Assembly (NCBI GenBank): GCA_963728285.1
Contig: CAVSJR010000001.1
Span: 434,001-498,000, forward strand
Length of the DNA: 64,000 nucleotides
Direction of reading: 5' to 3'
Origin: CAVSJR01 sp963728285
GTDB taxonomy: Bacteria; Actinomycetota; UBA4738; HRBIN12
The notes under the pieces are model-generated. The model saw only the letters and a list, made by a program, of their open reading frames with translations, did no database searches and was not told the DNA's origin. Shown piece by piece: positions 11,301 through 18,727 of the stretch. Within the stretch, counting starts at the first letter, position 1; the number at the start of each line of letters is the position of its first letter. Position numbers and translations under genes: made by a program.

Positions 11301-11622
11301 AGGCCGCCGGACGGTGAGCCGATCGCCAACCTGCAACTCGAGCTCTACGCGCTCGCGTGCATCGATGTATGGGGCAAGCGTCCCGAGGAGCTCACGCTCA
11401 CCTATCTCTATCTGGCGAGCCGGGAGGAGGCCAGCTATCCCGTCGGAGGATCCCGCCGAGATCCGCGGACGCATCCTCGAGGACCTCCGAGCGATGGCGT
11501 CGGGTGCCTTCGTTCCGACGCCCGGACCACAGTGTCGCTGGTGCGACTTCCAGCCGTTCTGTGACGCCGGAACCTCGTATCTGTCGACGATCGAGGGCTC
11601 GGCGCACGAGGCCCCCGCGTAG
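8335..11622 (+). CDS. adnB: AdnB-type helicase-nuclease subunit, three frameshifts
   Basis: About 1095 residues, the length usual for AdnB. The motor is complete: Walker A GAGSGKT (near 8460), motif II LLDEYQDTN (near 9140), motif III VGDPDQNIYAW (near 9225) and motif VI YVALTRARKRLYV (near 10465). The nuclease follows, with NGRIDAIY and VVDYKTGRR, and four Fe-S cysteines (YARCPKRF; CRWCDFQPFC). Frame breaks lie near 8472 (an extra C inside the P-loop codons), near 8975 and near 11448 (an extra G). Each is repaired by removing one base. In AdnAB the B motor is the dominant translocase, consistent with its better-kept helicase motifs here. Confidence 0.88.
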
Positions 11623-11985
11623 TCACGACGTGGGGCGCTCGAGTCGTTCGATGACTCGCGGAAACGTCTCGTACTGGGCCGCCGGGTCCCACCCGCCCTC
11701 GCGCACGCCCGGGATCACACGCGCGACGAGATCGAATGCCGGGGCGCGGACGAACGCCGCCGCCCGGAACCAGAGGAGGCTCCCGGGCTGGATCACCACC
11801 TCCCCGTGCGTCCCCTGAGGACGGTAGGAGGGGTCGTCGGTGGCGACCGGCGTCGCCCGGAAGATTCGCGAAAGGGCCACTCGAACGTCGTCCTCCTCGG
11901 CCTCGAGCCGGACGACCGTTCCATTCCATGTCGCGCGCCCGACGACGTCATCCGGCGAGGCCGGTCGGTGGAGTTCGACGCGCAT
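11623..11985 (-). CDS. Conserved hypothetical protein, 120 residues
   Basis: I do not recognise a family. The protein starts MRVELHRPASPDDVVG and contains alternating hydrophobic/charged stretches typical of a small beta-sheet domain, with TWNGTVVRLEAEEDDVRVAL in the first half. No membrane segment, cysteine cluster or catalytic signature is visible. It converges on adnB, the two stops being adjacent, and is preceded by a -10 hexamer six bases from the ATG. Confidence 0.6.
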   Translation of the reverse strand: MRVELHRPASPDDVVGRATWNGTVVRLEAEEDDVRVALSRIFRATPVATDDPSYRPQGTHGEVVIQPGSLLWFRAAAFVRAPAFDLVARVIPGVREGGWDPAAQYETFPRVIERLERPTS

Positions 11986-11991
11986 TGCGCC

Positions 11992-11997
11992 AGATTA
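11992..11997 (-). promoter_or_regulatory. -10 element TAATCT of the 120-residue hypothetical gene
   Basis: Minus-strand TAATCT ends six bases before the ATG at 11985. The same hexamer and spacing precede the DUF72 gene. Confidence 0.45.
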
Positions 11998-12414
11998 CCC
12001 GGCGAGCGGACGCTCCATCTCGCGGAGCCGGGTCGCGAGTCCTTGCATCATCTTCAGCGCGACATCGGGCTGGCGCTCGAGCATCTTCATGAAGGGGCGC
12101 TGCTTCAGCTCGAGCAGGGCCATCGGCGTCTCCGACACGACGCTGGCGGTGCGCTCGCCTCCGTCGAGGAGTGAGATCTCGCCGAAGAAGTCGCCCGGTA
12201 CGAGCTTCGCCAGGCTGCGTCCATTCCGCTGCACCTTCGCCTGCCCCTCGATGATCACGTAGAAGCTGTCGCCGGGATCGTTCTCCTTGACGATCGAGGC
12301 GTTCTCCATGTACCGGACCTCGTTGGTCAGGTCCCGAATCTGTCGCAGCTGGCCCTTCGACAATCCATCGAAGAGGGGAACCCGCTCCAGGACGGCCTGT
12401 CCCCGTTTCGGCAT
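11995..12414 (-). CDS. Cyclic nucleotide-binding-fold protein (stand-alone)
   Basis: A 139-residue single cNMP-binding domain with no DNA-binding or catalytic partner domain. It opens LERVPLFDGLSKGQLRQI, the usual start of the fold. The phosphate-binding cassette is FGEISLLDGGERTASV, close to the canonical FGE(x)ALL...R(T/S)A pattern with the Arg kept, so nucleotide binding is plausible. AGGGAG precedes the ATG at 12414. Its gene is divergent from a Crp/Fnr-type regulator about 115 bp away. Stand-alone domains of this kind often act as regulators in trans; the target is unknown. Confidence 0.8.
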   Translation of the reverse strand: MPKRGQAVLERVPLFDGLSKGQLRQIRDLTNEVRYMENASIVKENDPGDSFYVIIEGQAKVQRNGRSLAKLVPGDFFGEISLLDGGERTASVVSETPMALLELKQRPFMKMLERQPDVALKMMQGLATRLREMERPLAG

Positions 12415-12528
12415 CGGCGTCTCCCTTCCCGACCATCATCGTCGATCCGCGCCCTCGGATCGGCGCAGCCTACCCCAGTGTCGGTGGCACCCGCTAGCGT
12501 GTGCCGCAGGTGATCGTGGAGGTCCCGC

Positions 12529-13281
12529 ATGGCACAGCCTCGAATCCTCCGATCGCTCCCCCTCGAAGACGCCGATGCCATCGCGCCCGGCGCCGCGCGG
12601 CGACCCCTTGGAACGCCTCACGCGATCCGGCAGGGGCGGCCCTCCGAGGCCATTCCGCCGCCGGCCCATCTCGGCCCGGGCCGGGCCTACGAGCGCGGGC
12701 GGACGGTGCTCGCTCAGGGAGCGGATCGCCAGGAGGTCTTCGTCGTCAGGCGGGGGCTCCTGCGCGAGGCCGCCGTCTCGCTCGACGGACGCTGGTTCGT
12801 CCACGGACTCCTGGGGCCGGGCGACGTCTTCGGTTCGCTGACTCGCTCGGGCCCCGCGCCGGCGAGCGTCCGCACGCTCCGCCCATCCGAGGTCATCACG
12901 ATCCCACGCCTCACGATGGACGAGTTGATCGACCATCACCCCGATGCGGCATGGTGGTTGCTCACGCGGATCGAACGGCGTCTGCGTCGCGCTCAGACGA
13001 CCACGGAGGAGCTCGCGTGGCACGAGGTCCCGGGGCGGGTGCGCCGACGCCTGCTCGTGCTCGCGCATCAGCACGGAAGGCGGACGTCCGACGGCATCCG
13101 CATCGACGTGCCGCTGACGCAGGAGGACCTGGCCGCGATGGTCGGGGCGGCGCGCGAGACGGTGAACCGGACCATCGTGAGCCTGATCTCGAGCGGATTC
13201 GTGCGGGTCGAGGATCGCCGATACATCCTGCGAGACGCATTCCTCGATGGCGCCCTGGACGATGGCGAGTGGACGCCGTGA
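12529..13281 (+). CDS. Crp/Fnr family transcriptional regulator
   Basis: A 250-residue regulator. It has an unusually long, poorly conserved N-terminus (1-50), a cNMP-fold effector domain (about 51-150, LGPGDVFGSLT), a dimer helix and a C-terminal winged helix. The recognition region LTQEDLAAMVGAARETVNRT matches the Crp HTH pattern. The phosphate-binding cassette is degenerate (no RTA after the Gly-Asp turn), so the effector may not be cAMP. No four-cysteine Fe-S motif like that of Fnr is present. GGAGGTC lies before the ATG. A TAGCGT hexamer at 12495-12500 could be its -10. Confidence 0.82.
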   Translation: MAQPRILRSLPLEDADAIAPGAARRPLGTPHAIRQGRPSEAIPPPAHLGPGRAYERGRTVLAQGADRQEVFVVRRGLLREAAVSLDGRWFVHGLLGPGDVFGSLTRSGPAPASVRTLRPSEVITIPRLTMDELIDHHPDAAWWLLTRIERRLRRAQTTTEELAWHEVPGRVRRRLLVLAHQHGRRTSDGIRIDVPLTQEDLAAMVGAARETVNRTIVSLISSGFVRVEDRRYILRDAFLDGALDDGEWTP

Positions 13282-13359
13282 CGGGGTCGCGGCCCGCCGG
13301 GCGGTGCTCGTGCGGCGTCGTGGCTTGACCGGCCCTCCGCGATCATGGTTCGCTCGCGT

Positions 13360-14101
13360 ATGGACGACTACGGCCCATCCACGTACGGCGACCGCATCGC
13401 GAGCATCTACGACGAGTGGCACCCAATCGCGGGCGACGCGGAGCAGGCCGCCGATGTCCTGGCCGGCCTTGCGGGGGACGGCGCAGCCCTCGAGCTCGCG
13501 ATCGGCACCGGGAGGATCGCGATCCCGCTGTCGGCTCGTGGCGTCTCCGTCCGAGGGATCGATGCATCCGCCGCGATGGTTGCGAAGCTTCGCGAGAGGC
13601 CTGGTGGTGCCGATATCCCCGTCGAGCTCGGCGACTTCGCCGACGTCGGCGTGGACGGTCGCTTTCGCTTGATCTTCGTCGCGTTCAACACCTTCTTCGC
13701 GCTCCTCACCCAGGAGGAGCAGGTGCGGTGCTTTCGCAACGTCGCCGCCCATCTCGAGCCCGGTGGCGCCTTCGTCATCGAGGCGTTCGTCCCCGACCCG
13801 ACCATGTACGCGGCGGGCCAGCGCGTCGCGGCCACATCCGTGGGCGTCGACGAGGTCCGGCTGGACGCCGGCAGGCACGATCCGGTCGAGCCAGCGGGTG
13901 GATGCAACGCACGTCGTGATCCGAGACGGCGACGTCCGCCTGTATCCGGTGCGGTTGCGATACGCGTGGCCGTCCGAGCTGGATCTCATGGCCGAGTTGG
14001 CCGGCCTGCGACGTCGCGATCGGTGGGCGGATTGGAACCGGGCGCCGTTCGAGGCGTCCAGCGGCACGCATGTGACCGTGTACGAGCTCGCGCCCGCCTG
14101 A
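13360..14101 (+). CDS. Class I SAM-dependent methyltransferase, frameshifted
   Basis: A small-molecule type methyltransferase of about 245 residues. Motif I is LELAIGTGRIAIPL, followed by the acidic VRGIDASAAM strand that would hold the SAM ribose. The C-terminal part RVDATHVVIRDGDVRLYPV continues in another frame after about 13880 and ends VTVYELAPA. Dropping one C in GATCCGGTC rejoins the halves. I prefer the ATG at 13360 (MDDYGPSTYGDRIASIYDEW) to the one five codons upstream, because this is where family members begin. The substrate cannot be told from sequence. Confidence 0.75.
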
Positions 14102-14150
14102 GGACCAACCAACCCCCCCAGGCGGGATGCGATCCGCTCCGGCGGCGACG

Positions 14151-15029
14151 TCAGGCCCCGGGCGGCTCCTGGAGCGCAGCCAGCCGGCACCTGTCGCACA
14201 GATTCGACCTCACGCCGACGCGGCGACCGCAGCGCTCGCACGCTCGAGGATCGGCGATGAAATACCGCATCGATCGCCCGCGGCCGGTGTGCTCCACGCG
14301 GCCCTCGCCCTCGAGTTTCTTGAGGTGCGCCAGCACCGAACGCGACGCGAGGGGCCGCACCTCGGAGGGGTAGGCCGCGTAGACGACGTCGACGACCTCG
14401 GCGATCGAGCTGGGAGCGCCGGCGAGGACGTCGAGGATCTGCCGCTCCCGCTCGCTTCGATGGGAGAGATACTCGTCCAGTTTCCGCCCTGCCTCCAGAA
14501 CGATCGGACCGTGCCCCGGGTAGAGGGTGCGGGGGTCGAGGTCGCGCATGCGTCGGAGCGATCGCAGATACGCCGCGAGGTCGCCCTCCGGCGGATCGAT
14601 CACGCTGGTACCCCTGCCGAGGACCGCGTCGCCGGTGAACAATCCTCCCGCGCGCTCCAGCCAGAAGGCGACATGATCGGGCGTGTGCCCGGGCGTGTGG
14701 ATCGGGAGCACGGTGACGTCCCCCACCCGAATCGGATCGCCGTCTCGAAGCCGCACGCCCCCAGGCGGCGGTCGAAAGGCGTGGATCGGCGCCCCCGTCG
14801 AGACGGCGAGGGGCTCCGCTCCCGGCGCGTGATCCGGATGCGCGTGCGTGAGCAGGATCGCCCCGACGCGGCCCGCCGCGCGCTCGACCTCGCGAAGGTG
14901 GGTCGCGTCGTCCGGCCCCGGATCGATGACGATCGCGGGTGCGTCGCCGACGATCCACGTGTTGGTTCCCTCGAGCGTGTAGACGCTCGGGTTGGGCGCC
15001 AGGATGCGAAGCACTCGGTCCCTTCGCAT
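14151..15029 (-). CDS. MBL-fold metallo-hydrolase (LACTB2-like) with winged helix and zinc ribbon
   Basis: 292 residues. The N-terminal metallo-beta-lactamase domain starts NPSVYTLEGTNTWIVG and has the zinc motif THAHPDH (HxHxDH), the HTPGHTPDHV ligand and a second-metal FTGDAV. A winged-helix segment follows (IAEVVDVVYAAYPSEVR). The C-terminus carries a four-cysteine zinc ribbon, CERCGRRVG...LCDRC. LACTB2-like proteins are hydrolases, some acting on RNA; the extra C-terminal ribbon hints at a nucleic-acid role, but this is inference. The ATG at 15029 shares its A with the TGA of the upstream NUDIX gene, so the pair is translationally coupled. Confidence 0.83.
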   Translation of the reverse strand: MRRDRVLRILAPNPSVYTLEGTNTWIVGDAPAIVIDPGPDDATHLREVERAAGRVGAILLTHAHPDHAPGAEPLAVSTGAPIHAFRPPPGGVRLRDGDPIRVGDVTVLPIHTPGHTPDHVAFWLERAGGLFTGDAVLGRGTSVIDPPEGDLAAYLRSLRRMRDLDPRTLYPGHGPIVLEAGRKLDEYLSHRSERERQILDVLAGAPSSIAEVVDVVYAAYPSEVRPLASRSVLAHLKKLEGEGRVEHTGRGRSMRYFIADPRACERCGRRVGVRSNLCDRCRLAALQEPPGA

Positions 15030-15763
15030 CACGCCTCCTGGTAGAAGGTGGACCGCGGCATCGCCGCCTCGTCGCTGGCGTCCGGCTCCTGCTGCGGGAT
15101 CGTGAGGGCGAGGACCTCCTCGACGGACGCGCACCGGGCAAGCGCCTCCATCGTCTTCAGGGTCGGCCAGTACAGACGAACGGCCCCCGCGGCCCATCCA
15201 TCCAAGAGCTCGCCCGGATTCGCCCACCACGCCTCCGCCGCCTCGCGTCCATCCGGCCTCGGGTCGATCCCGGGTGGCGCCGCAACCGCGAAGTAGCGGG
15301 CATCGAATCGGACCGGGACGCTCTCCGGGGCGACCCAGTGCGATATCTGCGGGACGCCTTCGGTCATCGGAGGCGCCTCGTCAACCGGAGAGAGGGGGCG
15401 ACGCTCGGGGGCGCGATGTATCCCCGACCCGGTCACGACGAGCCCCGCCTCCTCGGCCAGCTCTCGCACCGCGGCCGCGCGAGCCGCCTCGTCCGGGGTC
15501 CCGAACCATCGCGCCGCCCGCTCCGGGTCGCCCGCGTCCACGGCTCCCCCGGGGAACACGACGTAGCCGGGGAGAAACCGGCTCTCCCGGCCGCGCCGGA
15601 GGACGAGCACCTCGACACCACCGGCCCCGGACCGAGCCGCGATCACGGTCGCCGCGGCCCTGATCTCCCTCGTCGTCGGATCCACACGCCGGATTCTCGC
15701 AGGTGCCGGGGCCACGGCCTCCCTCGAGCCGTCGCCGCGGAGCCCAATCACGGGTGCGAGCAC
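15029..15763 (-). CDS. NUDIX hydrolase
   Basis: The NUDIX signature is present with a long insert: GGAVDAGD, then RELAEEAGL (the REUxEE part that binds metal). The enzyme would cleave a nucleoside diphosphate linked to another moiety; long-insert NUDIX proteins of this shape are often annotated as CoA or ADP-ribose pyrophosphatases. The start is uncertain. GTG at 15763 gives 244 residues and leaves room for the divergent gene at 15783; GTG at 15685 is an alternative. It is coupled by TGATG overlap to the MBL hydrolase. Confidence 0.8.
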   Translation of the reverse strand: MLAPVIGLRGDGSREAVAPAPARIRRVDPTTREIRAAATVIAARSGAGGVEVLVLRRGRESRFLPGYVVFPGGAVDAGDPERAARWFGTPDEAARAAAVRELAEEAGLVVTGSGIHRAPERRPLSPVDEAPPMTEGVPQISHWVAPESVPVRFDARYFAVAAPPGIDPRPDGREAAEAWWANPGELLDGWAAGAVRLYWPTLKTMEALARCASVEEVLALTIPQQEPDASDEAAMPRSTFYQEA

Positions 15764-15768
15764 GCGGC

Positions 15769-15774
15769 TACCCT
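15769..15774 (+). promoter_or_regulatory. -10 element TACCCT of the MidA-like gene
   Basis: TACCCT lies eight bases before the ATG at 15783. The divergent NUDIX start may fall only about 20 bp away, so both promoters share a very short region. Confidence 0.35.
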
Positions 15775-15782
15775 GGGAGCGG

Positions 15783-16883
15783 ATGGAGGACGTCGAGCGC
15801 AGGATTCGCGACGCGATCGGCGATCGCGGCCCGATCACCTTCGCCGAGTTCATGGAGCTGGCGCTGTATTCGCCGGGCGCCTTCTACGACACCCCTCCCG
15901 TGGGCGCGGATGCCCACTTCGTGACCAGCCCCCACGTCCACGACGCCTTCGCGCTGCTCGTCTCGAGGGCGCTCGGGCGGATGTGGACGCAGAGCGGCCG
16001 TCCCGAGCCGTTCCGCGTCGTCGAGGTCGGCGCGGGCGACGGAACGCTCGCGCGGCAGCTCCTCGTCCAGCTTCGCGACCTGCCGATCGACTACACCGCC
16101 GTCGACCGCAGCGAGGGAGCGCGCTCGGCGCTCTCCAAGATCGAGGGCATCAGACGTCGCCGAGCGGCTGACCGATGTCGGCGTCGTCGGTCCCGGCGTG
16201 GTCCTGGCGAACGAGCTCCTGGACAACCTGCCGTTCCGTCGGGTGCGCATGAGGGCGGGCGGACCGGTCGAGGTCCGGGTGGGCATCGACGTTCGAGGCG
16301 ATCTCGTCGAGGTCGAGACGCCGTGCGATGCGCAGCTCGCCGGATCCGCTCACGCCGGGCATGCGCGCAGGGGGAGGAAATGACCGTTCCGGAGGGCGCG
16401 CTGGCCTTCGTCGACGACCTCGCCTGCGTCCTCGCGAACGGCTGGGCGATCCTCATCGACTACGGTGGAAACGTCCGCTCGACCGGGCAGGTTCACGGCT
16501 ACCGTGAGCAGCGGGTCGTCGAGGATGTGCTCACCGATCCCGGCTCGGCCGATATCACCGCGGGCGTCGACTTCCACCTGATCGAGGAGCGAGCACGAGC
16601 GAACGGCCTGCGCGTGGACGGGTCACCCTCCCAACGCGATGCGCTCGTCTCGCTCGGCTTCGATCGATGGATCCGGGCGGAGCTTGAGCGGCAGGGGGAG
16701 CTGATGAGAGCGCGGGCCGGCGTCGAGGCCGTCCGGGCGTGGGGGGATCGCAGCCGCGCGACGCTGCTCGTCGATCCGGGACGTCTGGGCCGACTTCGCT
16801 GGATGGTGCTGGCGGCAGGCGAGGCGACGGCGCCCGACTGGCTCCCCGATGCCGAAGGGGCCCGAGGCGAGGATCGAGGCTGA
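15783..16883 (+). CDS. MidA/NDUFAF7-type SAM-dependent methyltransferase, two compensating frameshifts
   Basis: DUF185 family. The eukaryotic member NDUFAF7 methylates an arginine of the complex I 49-kDa subunit (the NuoD homologue). The start MEDVERRIRDAIGDRGPITF leads to the FAEFMELALYSPGAFY motif and the SAM loop VEVGAGDGTLARQLL. The frame stays open from end to end, yet the part from about 16150 to 16367 is correct only one frame over, where it reads VLANELLDNLPFRRVRM, the family's NELLD.P motif. An extra base near 16149 and a missing one near 16368 cancel out. A straight translation therefore has about 72 wrong residues in the middle. A nuoD gene lies 0.6 kb away. Confidence 0.8.
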   Translation: MEDVERRIRDAIGDRGPITFAEFMELALYSPGAFYDTPPVGADAHFVTSPHVHDAFALLVSRALGRMWTQSGRPEPFRVVEVGAGDGTLARQLLVQLRDLPIDYTAVDRSEGARSALSKIEGIRRRRAADRCRRRRSRRGPGERAPGQPAVPSGAHEGGRTGRGPGGHRRSRRSRRGRDAVRCAARRIRSRRACAQGEEMTVPEGALAFVDDLACVLANGWAILIDYGGNVRSTGQVHGYREQRVVEDVLTDPGSADITAGVDFHLIEERARANGLRVDGSPSQRDALVSLGFDRWIRAELERQGELMRARAGVEAVRAWGDRSRATLLVDPGRLGRLRWMVLAAGEATAPDWLPDAEGARGEDRG

Positions 16884-16937
16884 GGCGTCGACCACGCGAC
16901 GCTCGGTCGCGGGGCGCCGCGGACACACCGTTGGGGG

Positions 16938-17287
16938 TCAGGCCGCCCGCTCCTCCAGGAATCGCTCGATCAGGCCCCGGACGACGACCGCCATGGCGAA
17001 CCCGTGATCCGCGGACCACCGGCGCAGACGCTCGTGCGATTCGGGGTGAGCCGAACGGGCAGCATGCTCGAGACGGAAGGCAGTTTCTCGAACTCGCCGG
17101 GCGGCCGCTCCGGAAGGACGAAATACTCGTCGAGCGGCAGGGAGCCACGCCTCCGTGCAACCAGCGCCCCGAGCGACCCGGTGAGCAGCGCTCGAAGGAC
17201 CGTCTGGCGCTCCCCCGCGGGCAGGCCGTCCAACGCCTTCAGCAGCAGCCCGGCCGCCCGGTCCCCGCCCGCTCGGGCTTCACCCAT
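16938..17287 (-). CDS. Ribbon-helix-helix type DNA-binding protein, frameshifted
   Basis: About 116 residues. The first two thirds (MGEARAGGDRAAGLLLKALD onward) are mostly helical and unassigned. The C-terminal SSMLPVRLTPESHERLRRWS, then FAMAVVVRGLIERFLEE, has the beta-strand plus two-helix pattern of Arc/CopG-type regulators. The frame breaks near 17040. The start is firm: GGAGGTG sits eight bases before the ATG at 17287. Just upstream are three GATATC half-sites in inverted arrangement, which would suit autoregulation. It is downstream of nuoD on the same strand, about 147 bp away. Confidence 0.6.
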
Positions 17288-17314
17288 CCTCGTACACCTC
17301 CGTTGGCTCGCATG

Positions 17315-17344
17315 GATATCGCAAGCGATATCAGACGATATCGC
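17315..17344 (-). promoter_or_regulatory. Probable operator: three GATATCGC half-sites in two overlapping palindromes
   Basis: GATATCGC (17315-17322), GCGATATC (17325-17332) and GATATCGC (17337-17344) form two perfect palindromes sharing the middle half-site, with spacers of 2 and 4 bp. They lie 28-57 bp upstream of the ribbon-helix-helix gene start, the place of an autoregulatory operator. Proteins of this fold typically bind tandem short palindromes. Confidence 0.55.
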
Positions 17345-17433
17345 ACCGGCCGTCGCGGACGAGGGGCGGGGAGGGCGGTGAGAGACGGGAGGAAGCGAGC
17401 CTACGCTCGCGGACGGAAGCCCTCCGGAGAGAG

Positions 17434-18624
17434 CTAGCGGTCGACGTCGCCGACGACGAAGAAGATCGATCCGAGGATCGCGACGAGGTCGGGGACCAGC
17501 GTGCCCGGGAGCATGGCGGGGAGCACGGAGATGTTGGAGAACGACGCGGTCCGCATCTTCAGCCGGTACGGGCTCGTCCCGCCGTCGCCCATCAGGTAGT
17601 AGCCCATGAGGCCGAGCGGGTTCTCGGTTCGGACGTACACCTCGCCGTCGTACTTCATGGTCTTCGGAAGCTTGGGGGCGCGGTACGGACCAGGCGGAAG
17701 CTTGTCCATGCACTGTTCGATGATGTCGCAGGACTGTTTGATGCGCTCGACGAGCACCCACAGCCGATCGTAGCAATCGCCGTCGGCGGCCACCGGAACG
17801 TCGAACTCCACCTCGCCGTACTTCTCGTACGGCTCGTCCTTTCGCGGATCCATGGGCACCCCGGAGGCCTGGAGAACCGGTCCGGAGCAGCCGTAGCCGA
17901 TCGCAGTATCGGACGGAAGGATCCCGACGCCCCTCGTCCGGGCGAAGATGATCTCGTTGCCCATGATGAGCGTCTCGAACTCCTTGATTCGCTTTCGCGT
18001 ATCGGCGAGCACCTGCGCCGAGCGCTTCAGGAACCCGGCGGGGAGGTCATCCTTCAGCCCGCCGACGCGAGCATAGGAGTGGTGCAGACGCGCGCCGGTG
18101 CAGGACTCCATCAGATCCTGGATCATCTCTCGCTCGCGGAATGCGTAGAAGATCGGGGTCATGGCCCCGAGCTCGAGGGGATAGGAGCCGGTGAACATCA
18201 GATGGTTCAGGATGCGGTTCCACTCGGCCATCATGGTCCTGATCCACTGAGCCCGCTCGGGCACCTCGATGCCGGCGAGGCGCTCCACCGCGATCACCCA
18301 TCCCAGCTCGTTGTTGAAGGCCGACAGCCAATCGTGGCGATTCATCAGCACGAGCGTCTGGCGCGCGTCCCTGTGCTCCGCGAGCTTCTCCGCCCCGCGA
18401 TGCATGTAGCCGATCACCGGCTCGGCGTGGGTGATCACCTCGCCGTCGAGCTCGAGGACCACCCGGAGGACGCCGTGGGTCGACGGGTGCTGCGGCCCGA
18501 TGTTGAGGATCATCTCCTCGGTCCGCAGCGCGCCCGGTGGCGCCACCTCGATGTCGAGGCCGCCGCCCCGAACCATCGAGGTCGCCGCCGAGCTCTGGAA
18601 CGCCGGGCGTTCTCGCGTATCCAT
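17434..18624 (-). CDS. nuoD: NADH-quinone oxidoreductase subunit D (49-kDa type), isolated
   Basis: A 396-residue, full-length NuoD. NuoD forms the quinone-binding cavity of respiratory complex I together with NuoB. Signature motifs are intact: LNIGPQHPSTHGVLR near 40, EPVIGYMHRGAEKL near 70, and the C-terminal NPLGLMGYYLMGDGG and VAILGSIFFVVGDVDR. It stands alone: no nuoC upstream and no nuoE downstream, although nuo genes normally form one operon. It may be a second copy or part of a partial complex. A divergent selA gene lies upstream; the ATG has no clear ribosome binding site. Confidence 0.92.
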   Translation of the reverse strand: MDTRERPAFQSSAATSMVRGGGLDIEVAPPGALRTEEMILNIGPQHPSTHGVLRVVLELDGEVITHAEPVIGYMHRGAEKLAEHRDARQTLVLMNRHDWLSAFNNELGWVIAVERLAGIEVPERAQWIRTMMAEWNRILNHLMFTGSYPLELGAMTPIFYAFREREMIQDLMESCTGARLHHSYARVGGLKDDLPAGFLKRSAQVLADTRKRIKEFETLIMGNEIIFARTRGVGILPSDTAIGYGCSGPVLQASGVPMDPRKDEPYEKYGEVEFDVPVAADGDCYDRLWVLVERIKQSCDIIEQCMDKLPPGPYRAPKLPKTMKYDGEVYVRTENPLGLMGYYLMGDGGTSPYRLKMRTASFSNISVLPAMLPGTLVPDLVAILGSIFFVVGDVDR

Positions 18625-18714
18625 GTACGCCTATTGTGCCGGAAGAGCCGACCGCTGCGCCCACCGGCGCAGGCCACGAGCATCGGGCGGCCCCTTCGAC
18701 GCTCGTCGAGCCGC

Positions 18715-18720
18715 TAGTCT
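18715..18720 (+). promoter_or_regulatory. -10 element TAGTCT of selA-selB
   Basis: TAGTCT lies seven bases before the selA ATG at 18728, with no Shine-Dalgarno sequence. Confidence 0.4.
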
Positions 18721-18727
18721 TCGATCG

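Noticed and set aside
12436..15141. Open frame of about 900 codons spanning several genes on the minus strand
   Set aside because: Arg/Ser-rich composition without motifs; it crosses several real genes including the Crp-type regulator and methyltransferase.
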